Part shown: positions 53,098-62,514 of the stretch, piece after piece | Layout: the number at the start of each line of letters is the position of its first letter | How positions within the stretch are numbered: position 1 is the first letter of the stretch | Assembly (NCBI RefSeq): GCF_016808335.1 | Contig: NC_053153.1 | Span: forward strand, 32,823,594-32,887,593 | Direction: 5' to 3' | Source: Panicum virgatum | Taxonomy: Eukaryota; Streptophyta; Magnoliopsida; Poales; Poaceae | Length of the DNA: 64,000 bases | Translations under genes and position numbers: made by a program | The notes under the pieces: generated by a model | The model's input: the letters and a program-made list of their open reading frames with translations, nothing else | What the model was told of the DNA's origin: nothing | Database searches by the model: none

Positions 53098-55644
53098 CTA
53101 CGGGTCGTGCTGTCGTGGTACGGCGACGAAGCGGTCCGGGTCGTCGTCGTCGGACGGAGAACTCTCACCCTCGGTGACAGACGGAAGCTGCTGGTCTGGG
53201 TCTGAGCTCACTGGGGGAGTAACTGTCGTGGAGGCTCTCGTGCTGGCACTGCCTGGTAGAGGATCCGTAGAAGTCGTAACCGGGTCAGCAGAAGAAGTAT
53301 CAATATCTGAAGAGGTGACTGCTGAGGCTGCCGGCTGCGTCGACTGTGGAAGCAGGGACTCCTCTACTGCTCCTCTCCCTGAAGGTGCTGCCTGAAGTGA
53401 GGAAGGGAGGGCGACCGACTGAACCGCTGACGGTGAGTCCTGAAAGAGTGTGGTCGCCGGCAGTGGTGAAAAGAGCGGACGACCGGCAGACCCAAAGAGT
53501 GCTGACATCGAGAACGTGGTCTCCGGTGTCGCTGAGGTAGCTGGAGCTGCAGTAGGAGCTGGAGGAGGAGGAGCTGGTGTGACGGCAAGCTGAGGTGCTC
53601 CAACACCCTGAAGGCCTGACTGTCCTGGCTGCTGCGGGGCGAGTCCGGTGTGAGAGTAAAGCTGTGAGATCATCCCGAACATCGCCATCATGCCCTGCTG
53701 CATCTGCTGGAACTGAGCGTCTGTCCTCTGTGAAACTCTGTCAATGAGGCCGACAAAACGCTCCTCTGTCGCTGCCCGCTCTCGGGCGGCCTCTCTCTGT
53801 ATAGCAGCAATCTGGGCCTCATGGGCTCTCCTGGCCTCCTCCTGAGCAAGCCTGTCCTCTCTCTGCTGGGTCACGAGCTGCTGTAGTAGTGAAGTGAGCT
53901 CGGACGGCTGAGTCACCTGAGACTCAGAGACTGTAGCAGCTGCTGGTGACTCTGGAGCTGGCTCTCTAGACCCCCCTGCCTCGTGGTCGTGACTAGCTGG
54001 GGCTGCTGCAGGGAAGTACTCTACGTCCTCGGAGGAGTCTGACTCAAGCTCAGACCAGTGTATCTCATCATCTCCCCCGGGAAGCTGTGCCTCTGCTGCT
54101 AGGAGTGCCTCATCCTCCTCTGCCACTCGTGCCTGAACCTCCGGTGACAGTTGAGCCATCGCTGCTCTATCTGCGTGTCTACCCCTCCTCCTGTCCTGTG
54201 GAGCTGTGGGCCGGTAGACAGGGAACCTGGGAGCCTCGTCGTGACGGTAAGGGGCACTGATGGGTGACTCTGCTGGCACTATCATAGAGCATATGTAACT
54301 GATCCAGTGCGCATAGGGAAACTGTCGCACCACACCCATCCCATCAGTGATCACATCCTCGATCTCAGCCAAAATAAAGTCAACTATGTCAAAGGGCTCG
54401 TGAGTGAGGATGTGTAGAAGCAGGAGCTGCTGCAGTCCCGTAAACCCCTCTGGGTAGCCACTCCTCGGTAGCAGAGTCCTCCGGAGGGCCATGTGTACTG
54501 CGTAAGCCTCTGGGGTTAGCAAGCTTGGCACTCTGGCGTAAGAGGCTGGGAACGGCTGGCGGAAGCACTGAGTGATCGCCTCGTGAGAAGGAGCAATCCC
54601 GCCAACCATCGCCCTGCGGGGTGGATCTGAGTCCCCGTAAACCCTCTCGTGCAGCGAGACGTCGACCAGGTCAACTCCAAGAATACCAGCAATGGTCGCC
54701 CTCGACAAACCAAAGTCCTGCCCTCCAAACATGAAGTGTACGGCTCTGCGCTCGGGGGCTATCCAAGCTGTGGCGTAGAACACTCTGACCCAGTCCTCGA
54801 TATAACGGTTCTGCTCCATCTCTAGCAGTCTAGGCAGACCTCTGAAGTGAGCAAAGTGTGCTCTCACATCTGCTCCCCCTGCGGCTGTCCTCAGTGAGAC
54901 CCAGTCAAGAACCCTGTGCTGAAAGATCCGGTGGCCCCGCCTCTGGTAGGTCTCGTAGAAACTGGCCTGTAGCAAAGTCCAGAACCTCCTGTCGACTCTG
55001 CTGTCTCGGGTCACCGGGAACCAGACCTCCTCGTCAACACTCCACCTGAGCCTCTTGACCTTGGCCGCATTGGCTCGGGTCAAGTTCTGGAGCAGCACAC
55101 CTGGCTCCAGACGCACAACAGTGTCCATACGGAACACTGCGCGCTCGGCCTCTAGGGCCTCGGCTCTACGAGCTGCTGCTGCTGCAGCTGTGGACCTGCG
55201 AGGCTCCTGTGGCTGGTGACCTCCTCGCGTCCTCGGTCCAGTGCGACGCTCGGTCGCTGGTGAAGTCTCTGCTGCTGGGGATGTCTGCCGAGTGCGGCCA
55301 GACCGTCGTAGAGTCGGTGACTCCTGTGTGCTCTGCCCCTGAGACTGCTCGGACTGCTCTGCCTCTGAATCTGAATCTGCAGCTGTATCTGACTGATCTG
55401 ACTCTGCTGCTGCTGCTGTCGCGGCTCTGGTGGCCCTGGCACCTCTCACTCTGCCCATGCCCCTGCCTCTGCCTCTGCCTCTGGGGTCCTCCCTGATCTG
55501 GAACGGGCGAGCGCGGCCTGATGCCTGCTCCTCGGCGGCCTTGGCCACCATCTCGGCCCTCTCGGCCTCCTTCTCTGCACGTGTCCGCTTGCGAGCGGGC
55601 TTCTCGACCACAACTTCCTTCCCTTTCCTCTTCTCGCGACCCAT
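53098..55644 (-). CDS. Extra ORF in the env position, Athila-ORF1/PMD-like, function unknown
   Basis: An uninterrupted frame downstream of pol. The frame opens at 55929, but its first 95 residues are low-complexity Arg/Pro/Ala; I prefer the ATG at 55644 (MGREKRKGKEVVVEKPARKR), giving about 848 residues. Order from that start: basic, NLS-like segment (1-30); Arg/Gly box (about 55-70); Ser/Glu-rich acidic linker; a globular part (about 170-480) with RFWTLLQASFYETYQRRGHR, RYIEDWVRVFYATAWIAPER, HFMFGGQDFGLSRATIAGIL and FPYAHWISYICSMIVP; an acidic stretch; a coiled coil (about 565-640, QREDRLAQEEARRAHEAQIA); a Pro/Ser/Thr-rich tail. The central part resembles the Athila ORF-1/plant transposon-protein type. 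I see no signal peptide and no clear membrane span, so it does not look like an envelope protein. Confidence 0.75.
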   Translation of the reverse strand: MGREKRKGKEVVVEKPARKRTRAEKEAERAEMVAKAAEEQASGRARPFQIREDPRGRGRGRGMGRVRGARATRAATAAAAESDQSDTAADSDSEAEQSEQSQGQSTQESPTLRRSGRTRQTSPAAETSPATERRTGPRTRGGHQPQEPRRSTAAAAAARRAEALEAERAVFRMDTVVRLEPGVLLQNLTRANAAKVKRLRWSVDEEVWFPVTRDSRVDRRFWTLLQASFYETYQRRGHRIFQHRVLDWVSLRTAAGGADVRAHFAHFRGLPRLLEMEQNRYIEDWVRVFYATAWIAPERRAVHFMFGGQDFGLSRATIAGILGVDLVDVSLHERVYGDSDPPRRAMVGGIAPSHEAITQCFRQPFPASYARVPSLLTPEAYAVHMALRRTLLPRSGYPEGFTGLQQLLLLHILTHEPFDIVDFILAEIEDVITDGMGVVRQFPYAHWISYICSMIVPAESPISAPYRHDEAPRFPVYRPTAPQDRRRGRHADRAAMAQLSPEVQARVAEEDEALLAAEAQLPGGDDEIHWSELESDSSEDVEYFPAAAPASHDHEAGGSREPAPESPAAATVSESQVTQPSELTSLLQQLVTQQREDRLAQEEARRAHEAQIAAIQREAARERAATEERFVGLIDRVSQRTDAQFQQMQQGMMAMFGMISQLYSHTGLAPQQPGQSGLQGVGAPQLAVTPAPPPPAPTAAPATSATPETTFSMSALFGSAGRPLFSPLPATTLFQDSPSAVQSVALPSSLQAAPSGRGAVEESLLPQSTQPAASAVTSSDIDTSSADPVTTSTDPLPGSASTRASTTVTPPVSSDPDQQLPSVTEGESSPSDDDDPDRFVAVPRQHDP

Positions 55645-56092
55645 CTCGACTGACGGTGTGCGAAACACGAACGCGGCGCGAAAGAGGCAGCTCAGGCAAA
55701 TCGTCGAGCACCTGGCGAGCTTCTGATTGGGTGCTGCTGCGGTGTGGCTGCGGCTGCGGCGTGGAGGCGTGGAGCACGGCGGCGCCCGGCAGTGGCGGCG
55801 TGGAGCGGCGGCGGCGGTGGCTACGCGCGCAGGCGGCGGCGCAGGCGCGCACGGGCGGCGCTGGGCGAGCGCGAGGGCGCGGCGGCGGCGACTTCGACGT
55901 GCAGGCGAGTGGCGGCGCGGATGGCGCACGGCGGCGCGTGGGCTGTGGCGGAGCGGCGGCGGTGGTCTTGCAGGCGAGCAGCGGCGCGGATGGCGCGCGG
56001 CGCGGAGGGAAGGCGGCGACGTGAGAGAAACGAGTCGGGCGGCGGCGGCGTGAAGGAGTCGAGCGAAACAGAGGCCGGCGGCGCGGGGTTAA

Positions 56093-56103
56093 GAGATATA
56101 TGA
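56093..56103 (-). promoter_or_regulatory. TATA-like box upstream of the extra ORF
   Basis: Minus-strand gtcatatatct, between the CCGG motif array (56127-56440) and the GC-rich leader that precedes the ATG at 55644. Its position relative to the array copies the layout of the LTR promoter. Confidence 0.5.
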
Positions 56104-56126
56104 CAAGTGGGCCCACGATTTTTCTT

Positions 56127-56440
56127 AACGCCGGTCGATCCGACGCCTAGGTTTTGATCACCGGTTGATTGCGTCGGTGTAGTTCACCCGAGGCTTCTGC
56201 AGATCTGAAACTGAACGCCGGTTGAACCGATGATACCAAAAGTGTACTCGTCGGTTGATTGATCAAAACACCGGTTGATTGCTAGGTCTGATTTGCATTT
56301 ACTATCACCGGTTGATCCGATGCTCTGACTTTTGTATACGCCGGTTGAACGCCTGAAACTTGACTGAGCTGAGACAAAACTTAGTAACGCCGGTTAAACC
56401 GATGATGATGCTCCATTGAACGTCGGTTTAACCGGTGAAG
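56127..56440 (-). repeat. Internal array of CCGGTTNAACCGAYG-type motifs
   Basis: Plus-strand units include acgccggtcgatccgacgcc, caccggttgattgcgtcggt, acgccggttgaaccgatgat, caccggttgatccgatgc, acgccggttaaaccgatga and cgtcggtttaaccggtg. They are the same type as those in the LTR (51876-52345) but with different spacers, so this is not simply a piece of LTR. It lies between pol and the extra ORF. Confidence 0.85.
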
Positions 56441-57072
56441 CCAAAAACCCCACACTCAGCTCACTCTTCTATGCTAAGTCCAATAAACTTATAAAATTCA
56501 AATAAACTCAAGTTAATGGACTTGCATAGGCGACTTTACCCCTCAAAATAAATAGGATAGCACACTTGCTTAAATAAATTTCTTTTTAAACACAAGGAAA
56601 AGCCGCAAGAGAGACAAAACGCCAAATAAAATGTATGAGCCATGTCATAGGAATATTGAAGATAGAAAGCTTCAAACTCATCATGACATTGCTCACTAGG
56701 CAATAACGCACCTAACACTTTGCTCTTTTCACTTTTCATGAATTAAGATCTTGTATATAAAAACAAGTCTCATTTTCATCAAGTGATCTCCTTTGTGATC
56801 CTTACGCATGCAATGATGATGCAAACTATAACCACATGCGAAAGTATAGTAAACATGAAGTGCACATCTATATGACAAGAAATGCATAACAAGAAATTAA
56901 GATCTACTTGTCAAGTTTGAACCCACGGGAAGCTTCTTCATGATGAGCCTTTCTACAAGCCTAGAGGAAAACAAGTGGACCACCACCTCTAGCTAAACCC
57001 TTGCTCATCACTATCTTACCATGGTTAGACAAGTGTCCTATATGTATGCATTTTTCTATATGACATGGCAAC
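56441..57072 (-). other. Spacer between pol and the motif array
   Basis: About 0.6 kb of AT-rich DNA after the pol stop with no coding frame of note. Confidence 0.6.
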
Positions 57073-60000
57073 TTACATGACGTTTGCCGCATCTAACACA
57101 TTAAGCTCATTCCTTAGCCTAACAAAGGTACTCTCGTCTAAAGGTTTTGTGAATATATCCGCCAATTGCTCCTCGGATCTCACACCTTGAAGGGAAATGT
57201 CCCCCTTGGCTTCGTGATCACGCAAGAAGTGATGGCGAATATCAATGTGCTTTGTGCGAGAGTGTTGAACTGGATTCTTGGCAATTTTTACGGCACTTTC
57301 ATTGTCACAAAGGAGTGGGATCCTATCTAGTTTCACACCAAAGTCCAAAAGGGTTTGCTTCATATATAGGATTTGGGCACAACATGCACCGGCCGCTATA
57401 TATTCCGCTTCCGCGGTGGACAAAGCCACGGAATTTTGCTTCTTACTCGACCAAGAAACTAGAGAACGCCCAAGCAAGTGGCAACCCCCGGAGGTACTCT
57501 TGCGATCCACACGGCTTCCGGCAAAATCCGAATCCGAGTATCCCAAGAGATCTAAACTAGCGCCTTTGGGGTACCACAAGCCTATGCTAGGAGTGTGCTT
57601 GAGATACCGAAGGATCCTATTCACAGCCGAAAGGTGTGACTCCTTTGGGTTAGCTTGAAAGCGGGCACACAAGCACACACTAAACATTATATCGGGCCTA
57701 GATGCGGTAAGGTAAAGCAAAGACCCTATCATAGAACGATAGAGGGATTGATCAATCGGTTTACCGTCCACATCCAAGTCGAGATGCCCATTGGTTGCCA
57801 TGGGTGTCTTGATTGGCTTGCACTCATCCATCTTGAACTTCTTCAAGATATCTTTGGTATATTTTTCTTGATGGATGAATGTCCCTTCCTTCATTTGTTT
57901 GACTTGAAAACCAAGGAAGAAGGTCAATTCGCCAATCATGGACATCTCGAATTCCCTAGACATCATGGTAGCAAACTCATGGCTTAGTAAATCATTAGTT
58001 GAGCCAAAGATAATATCGTCAACATAAATTTGACAAATGAAAAGATCCCCGTTGACGTCTTTTGTGAACAACGTGGTGTCCACCCTCCCGATCTTGAAGC
58101 CTTGCATGATTAGGAAGTCACGAAGCCTCTCATACCAAGCCCTTGGAGCTTGTTTTAGCCCATAGAGTGCCTTGTGCAACCTATAAACATGGTTAGGATT
58201 CCTCGGATCTTCAAACCCGGGAGGTTGCTCAACATAAACAAGTTCGTTAATAACGCCATTTAAGAATGCACTTTTCACATCCATTTGATACAACTTAATG
58301 TTATGATGTGAAGAGTAAGCAAGAAGGATACGGATAGCTTCAAGTCTTGCGACCGGAGCAAAGGTTTCACCAAAATCCAAACCTTCGACTTGAGAAAATC
58401 CTTTTGCCACAAGTCTTGCTTTGTTGCGTATCACCACCCCATGTTCATCTTGCTTGTTCCGAAAGACCCACTTGGTGCCGATGATGTTCTTGTCTTTTGG
58501 AGGAGCTTCGAGGACCCAAACTTCATTGCGGGTGAAGTTGTTCAACTCATCTTGCATGGCCATCACCCAATCCGAGTCCTCAAGCGCTTCCTCTATGCTA
58601 GTGGGTTCAATACAAGAAACAAACGAGTGATGTTCGCAAAATGAAGCATGCTTAGAGCGAGTTCTTACTCCCTTTGATGGACTACCAATGATTTGACCAA
58701 TTGGATGATCCTTGGAGATGCGACCATGCTTCACTAGCGGTACTTGCGTGGATGCTTGTTGGGGTGGATCATGTGTGACTTGTACTTGTTGTGGAACACT
58801 TTGCTCTTCTTGTTCTTGAACTTGGGGTGTTGGCGTTGGCACATCTTCTTGAGGTTGTGTATCATCTTTTTCTTGATCTTCATCCACTTGGGGCGCCGTG
58901 GAGGTGCTTGGTGTAGATGAGGAAGGTCCTCCCCCTTGATCATTGTCTTCATGCACCTCTTCCGGCTTGATATCCCCAATGGACATATTCTTCAAAGCTT
59001 CATCAATCTCCTCATCACCTACATTCTCATAGCCAACAACCTCCTCTTGGGAGCCATTAGATTCATCAAACTCCACATCACATGTTTCTTCAACTAACCC
59101 GGAGGTTTGATTGAATACTCTATATGCTTTAGAGTTTGATGCATAACCAAGAAAGAAACCTTCATCACATCTACTTTCAAACTTACCGAGCCTTTTCTTC
59201 TTATAGATGAAGCATTTGCAACCAAAGACTCGAAAGTATGATATATTTGGTTTCTTCCCGGTGATGAGCTCATATGGAGTTTTCTTGAGGAGTCGGTGAG
59301 GATATACTCGGTTGGATGCATGACACGCCGTGTTGATTGCTTCCGCCCAAAACTTCTCGGACGTGCCATAATCATCCAACATTGCTCTAGCTAGGGTGAT
59401 GAGAGTCTTGTTCTTTCTTTCCACCACTCCATTTTGTTGAGGCGTGTAGGTGGCGGAAAACTCATGCTTGATGCCCTCTTCATCGCACCATTCTTCAATC
59501 TTCATGTTCTTGAATTCGGTGCCGTTGTCACTCCGGATCTTCACAATTGGGGAGTTGTACTCCCTTTGAGCTCTTCTTGCAAATGTCTTGAAGAGTTCCG
59601 GAGTTTCACCCTTATCGCCTAGAAACATAACCCAAGTGTAACGTGAAAAATCATCAACAATTACTAGGCAATAGAGGTTACCACCAATGCTCTTGTATGT
59701 AGTTGGACCAAAGAGGTCCATGTGTAGTAGCTCGAGCGGCTTGGAGGTAGACAACATCGTCTTGATGGGATGATGTGTTGCAACTTGCTTCCCGGCTTGA
59801 CATGCTTTACATAGCTTGTTCTTGTCAAAGGTGACGTCCTTCAAGCCGGTGATCATCCCTCTCTTGTGGGCTTTCTTGAGGTTGCTCATGCCAATATGAG
59901 CAATTCTTCTATGCCAAAGCCACCCAAGAGAAGACTTGGTGAAGAGGCATGTCATGGTGCTTGTTTGCTTTGAGGAGAAATCCACCAAGTAAATGTTGCC

Positions 60001-60339
60001 ATGCCTAAACCCCGTGAATACCAATGACTTGTCTTTTTCATGAGTTACTACAACACCATTCTTGTCAAAGGCACACGTTAGTCCAAGATCACACAATTGA
60101 GCAATTGAAATAAGATTAAAACTAAGTGCTTCTACAAACAAAACATTAGAAATAGATAAATCTTTAGAGATTGCTATTCTACCCAAACCTAAAACTTTTC
60201 CCCTTGAGTTATCACCATAGGTGACATGTTCATGATCGCCGGGGTCTTCAAGGGAGGTGAACATGCTATCATTGCCGGTCATATGTTGAGAGCAACCGCT
60301 ATCAAGTACCCAATGTTTTCCACCGGCTTTGTAGTTCAC
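57073..60339 (-). CDS. Sirevirus-type pol: protease, integrase, RT, RNase H
   Basis: 1,088 codons without a stop. Order: protease with [13 protein letters not shown] at residues 10-22; GAG-pre-integrase with WHRRIAHIG ... CKACQAGK (zinc site); integrase core with [17 protein letters not shown] and [11 protein letters not shown] (all three acidic residues present); a Pro/Gln-rich linker; RT with [23 protein letters not shown] and the catalytic [10 protein letters not shown]; RNase H with [34 protein letters not shown] and DIFTKPL. Every catalytic motif I can check is intact, so this pol could still be active. It starts in a phase different from gag; a TAG lies just before its first codons, so how gag and pol are joined in translation is unclear. 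Confidence 0.92.
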   Translation of the reverse strand: MNYKAGGKHWVLDSGCSQHMTGNDSMFTSLEDPGDHEHVTYGDNSRGKVLGLGRIAISKDLSISNVLFVEALSFNLISIAQLCDLGLTCAFDKNGVVVTHEKDKSLVFTGFRHGNIYLVDFSSKQTSTMTCLFTKSSLGWLWHRRIAHIGMSNLKKAHKRGMITGLKDVTFDKNKLCKACQAGKQVATHHPIKTMLSTSKPLELLHMDLFGPTTYKSIGGNLYCLVIVDDFSRYTWVMFLGDKGETPELFKTFARRAQREYNSPIVKIRSDNGTEFKNMKIEEWCDEEGIKHEFSATYTPQQNGVVERKNKTLITLARAMLDDYGTSEKFWAEAINTACHASNRVYPHRLLKKTPYELITGKKPNISYFRVFGCKCFIYKKKRLGKFESRCDEGFFLGYASNSKAYRVFNQTSGLVEETCDVEFDESNGSQEEVVGYENVGDEEIDEALKNMSIGDIKPEEVHEDNDQGGGPSSSTPSTSTAPQVDEDQEKDDTQPQEDVPTPTPQVQEQEEQSVPQQVQVTHDPPQQASTQVPLVKHGRISKDHPIGQIIGSPSKGVRTRSKHASFCEHHSFVSCIEPTSIEEALEDSDWVMAMQDELNNFTRNEVWVLEAPPKDKNIIGTKWVFRNKQDEHGVVIRNKARLVAKGFSQVEGLDFGETFAPVARLEAIRILLAYSSHHNIKLYQMDVKSAFLNGVINELVYVEQPPGFEDPRNPNHVYRLHKALYGLKQAPRAWYERLRDFLIMQGFKIGRVDTTLFTKDVNGDLFICQIYVDDIIFGSTNDLLSHEFATMMSREFEMSMIGELTFFLGFQVKQMKEGTFIHQEKYTKDILKKFKMDECKPIKTPMATNGHLDLDVDGKPIDQSLYRSMIGSLLYLTASRPDIMFSVCLCARFQANPKESHLSAVNRILRYLKHTPSIGLWYPKGASLDLLGYSDSDFAGSRVDRKSTSGGCHLLGRSLVSWSSKKQNSVALSTAEAEYIAAGACCAQILYMKQTLLDFGVKLDRIPLLCDNESAVKIAKNPVQHSRTKHIDIRHHFLRDHEAKGDISLQGVRSEEQLADIFTKPLDESTFVRLRNELNVLDAANVM

Positions 60340-60355
60340 CTACACACATGAGAAT

Positions 60356-62458
60356 TCACTTTTGAGTTTTAGGAACCCAAACAAGCTTTGGGCCTTGCAC
60401 ATGTGTGACAAGAGCTTTTGGGACCCAAAGTTGCTTGGGGAGCTTCTTCTTTGACTCCTTAGTGAGTTTGCCAATGAATTTGGCCTTCACCTTACCCTTC
60501 ACCTTACTCAAGAGAAAATGGTTATTTTGAAATATTGAAGAGTAATTCTTGGGTAATTTAGGAAGAGGACGTGATGGTAAAGTGCACTCCCTAGTGTGGT
60601 GCCCGGTGACTTGGCAATGTTGGCAATATGATCCAACTTCCTTGATGAAGCTAATCTTGATCTCCGGAGAAGGAGTAGTGGCTATGTTTGGCTCCGGAAA
60701 TGAACCAAGACCTCTCTTGCCATAGTCACGGGCATTGTTGAAGAGAATCTCTTTGTGGATGTATTCTCCTCTTGAGAGTTTCTCCACACTACTCTTGAGG
60801 CTTGCAACTTGATCCATCAATTCCTTTTCCCTAGAAGGTGCAAGCTCGGACAAAGCATTAGTAGCATTTGCATTAATGAGTAGATCATCACATGAAGTAG
60901 AAGCATTGACCTTCTCAATAGTTTCATGAGCAAAGTTCTCAAGACTTGGGTCAATTGCTTCATAGGCAAATTCAAGTTCTTGATACTTGTGAGCCAACTC
61001 CCTATGCTCTTGTTTAAGCTTTTTGTGGCTCTCTTCAACTTGCTTAGCAAGTACAAGTGACTCATTGTGCTTTTTGAGCAAGTCATTGTACTTGCCAAGC
61101 AAATCGGAGTGGGCAAGCTCTAACTTTGCACGAGTGCTCTCAAGAATCTTGACTTTGCCCTTTTCCCTCTTGATGACGGATGTATACTCATTAATGAGGT
61201 TAGCAAACTCATTAGGGTCAAGCTCATCATCACTATCATCTTCACTCTCACATACCTTAGAGTTACCTTTGGCCATGAGGCACATTGGAGGTGGAGGTAG
61301 TGATGGTTCTTCATTTGTGAGGGCGATGGTGACTATGTCTTCTTCATCACTTGAATCTTCGCTTGATGAGACATCGGTCACCCACTCTTGTTTTCCACCA
61401 AGAAGCTTCTCTTGGTGTGCCCTTTCTTCTTTGGGAAGAGCTTGGTCTTCTTGTCATGGCTCTTTTTCTTCCCAAGTCTCTTGTTTTTGTTCTTTCTTTC
61501 TTCTTCTTCATCATCGCTTGAATCATGGCGATGCTTGCTCTTGTGATCCTTGTTTCTTTTGTCCGGCTTGGGGCAATTTGGACGGATGTGACCTTTTTCT
61601 CCACAATTGTAGCAAATTTTGTTCTTGACATCCATTGGCCGGAACATTCCCTTCTTAGAGTCAAAGTTGAACCCCTTCTTGTTGATCTTGTCATTCAAGC
61701 GGGTGAACTTTCTCATCATAAGAGCAAGCTCTCCATCATCTTCAACATCGGATGAGCTTTCATGATGATCATCTTCTTCATTGCTTGAGCTAGAATCTTG
61801 CTTGATCATCTTGAGCTTGCGGGCTTTGTTTGCCTTGGTCTTTAGAGCAATTTATTTGCTTGAAGTTGGCTCTTCGGACATACCAAGGATACTCATCTCA
61901 TGAGCGCGAATTTCGCCCACAAGTTCTCCTACTTCCATTGTGTCAAGATTCTCCTTTTGAAGCATAGCATTGATGATGTTATACTTGGGCTTCGGGAGGA
62001 GCATGAGAATCATGCGATTGATGGAGGCACTGTCAATTTTGGATATTTCAAGTGCATTAATGTCCTTGACAATGACATTCAAGCGAGAGTACATATCATT
62101 GCAATTTTCATGAGCTAGCATTTTAAAAGAATCATACTTAGCTCTAAACAAGTGATATTTTTGTTCACGGACTTTTGTGGAGCCTTCATGAATTTCAATT
62201 AGTTCTTTCCATATATCACTTGCTAAGTCCATGCCATTAACTCTAGCAAAGACTTCCTCACTAATGGCTTCGAAAATTGCATTTCTAGCCTTAGCATTCC
62301 ATTTTAATTGTTCGGTGGTGGGAGTTCCGGTGAACCCGGTCTTAGTCGCCAACCATACTTCGGGGGCAATCGCATCAAGGTATGCGGCCATAGCGAACTT
62401 TCCAATAGGCAAAGTTCTTGCCCTCGAAGTGAGGCGGCGAACCACCCATCTTGGCCAT
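60356..62458 (-). pseudogene. Sirevirus-type gag, interrupted
   Basis: Start ATG at 62456-62458 (MAKMGGSPPHFEGKNFAYWK). The capsid domain follows (AYLDAIAPEVW, HLFRAKYDSFKML, MEVGELVGEIRAHE), then a CCHC knuckle (CYNCGEKGHIRPNC, near 61600), an acidic Ser/Asp-rich region, a long coiled coil (EESHKKLKQEHRELAHKYQE, near 61000) and a second CCHC knuckle (CQHCQVTGHHTREC, near 60610), ending QLWVPKALV and WVPKTQK at 60356. Lesions: a one-base excess near 62392, an in-frame TAA at 61852-61854 and a shift near 61390. Since the element's LTRs also differ mostly by one-base indels, the two shifts could be assembly errors; the TAA is a base change. Confidence 0.88.
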
Positions 62459-62500
62459 AGCTCTAGGCGGTGAAGCCTAATGATCCAAATGAGCAACGAG

Positions 62501-62513
62501 GCTCTGATACCAA
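62501..62513 (-). promoter_or_regulatory. Primer binding site (tRNA-Met)
   Basis: Minus-strand ttggtatcagagc, one base inside the 5' LTR boundary at 62515, identical to the site at 47436-47448. Confidence 0.92.
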
Positions 62514-62514
62514 T

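Noticed and set aside
55645..55929. Upstream extension of the extra ORF to an ATG at 55929
   Set aside because: The first 95 residues are low-complexity and GC-driven; the ATG at 55644 starts a well-structured protein, though the longer form cannot be excluded.
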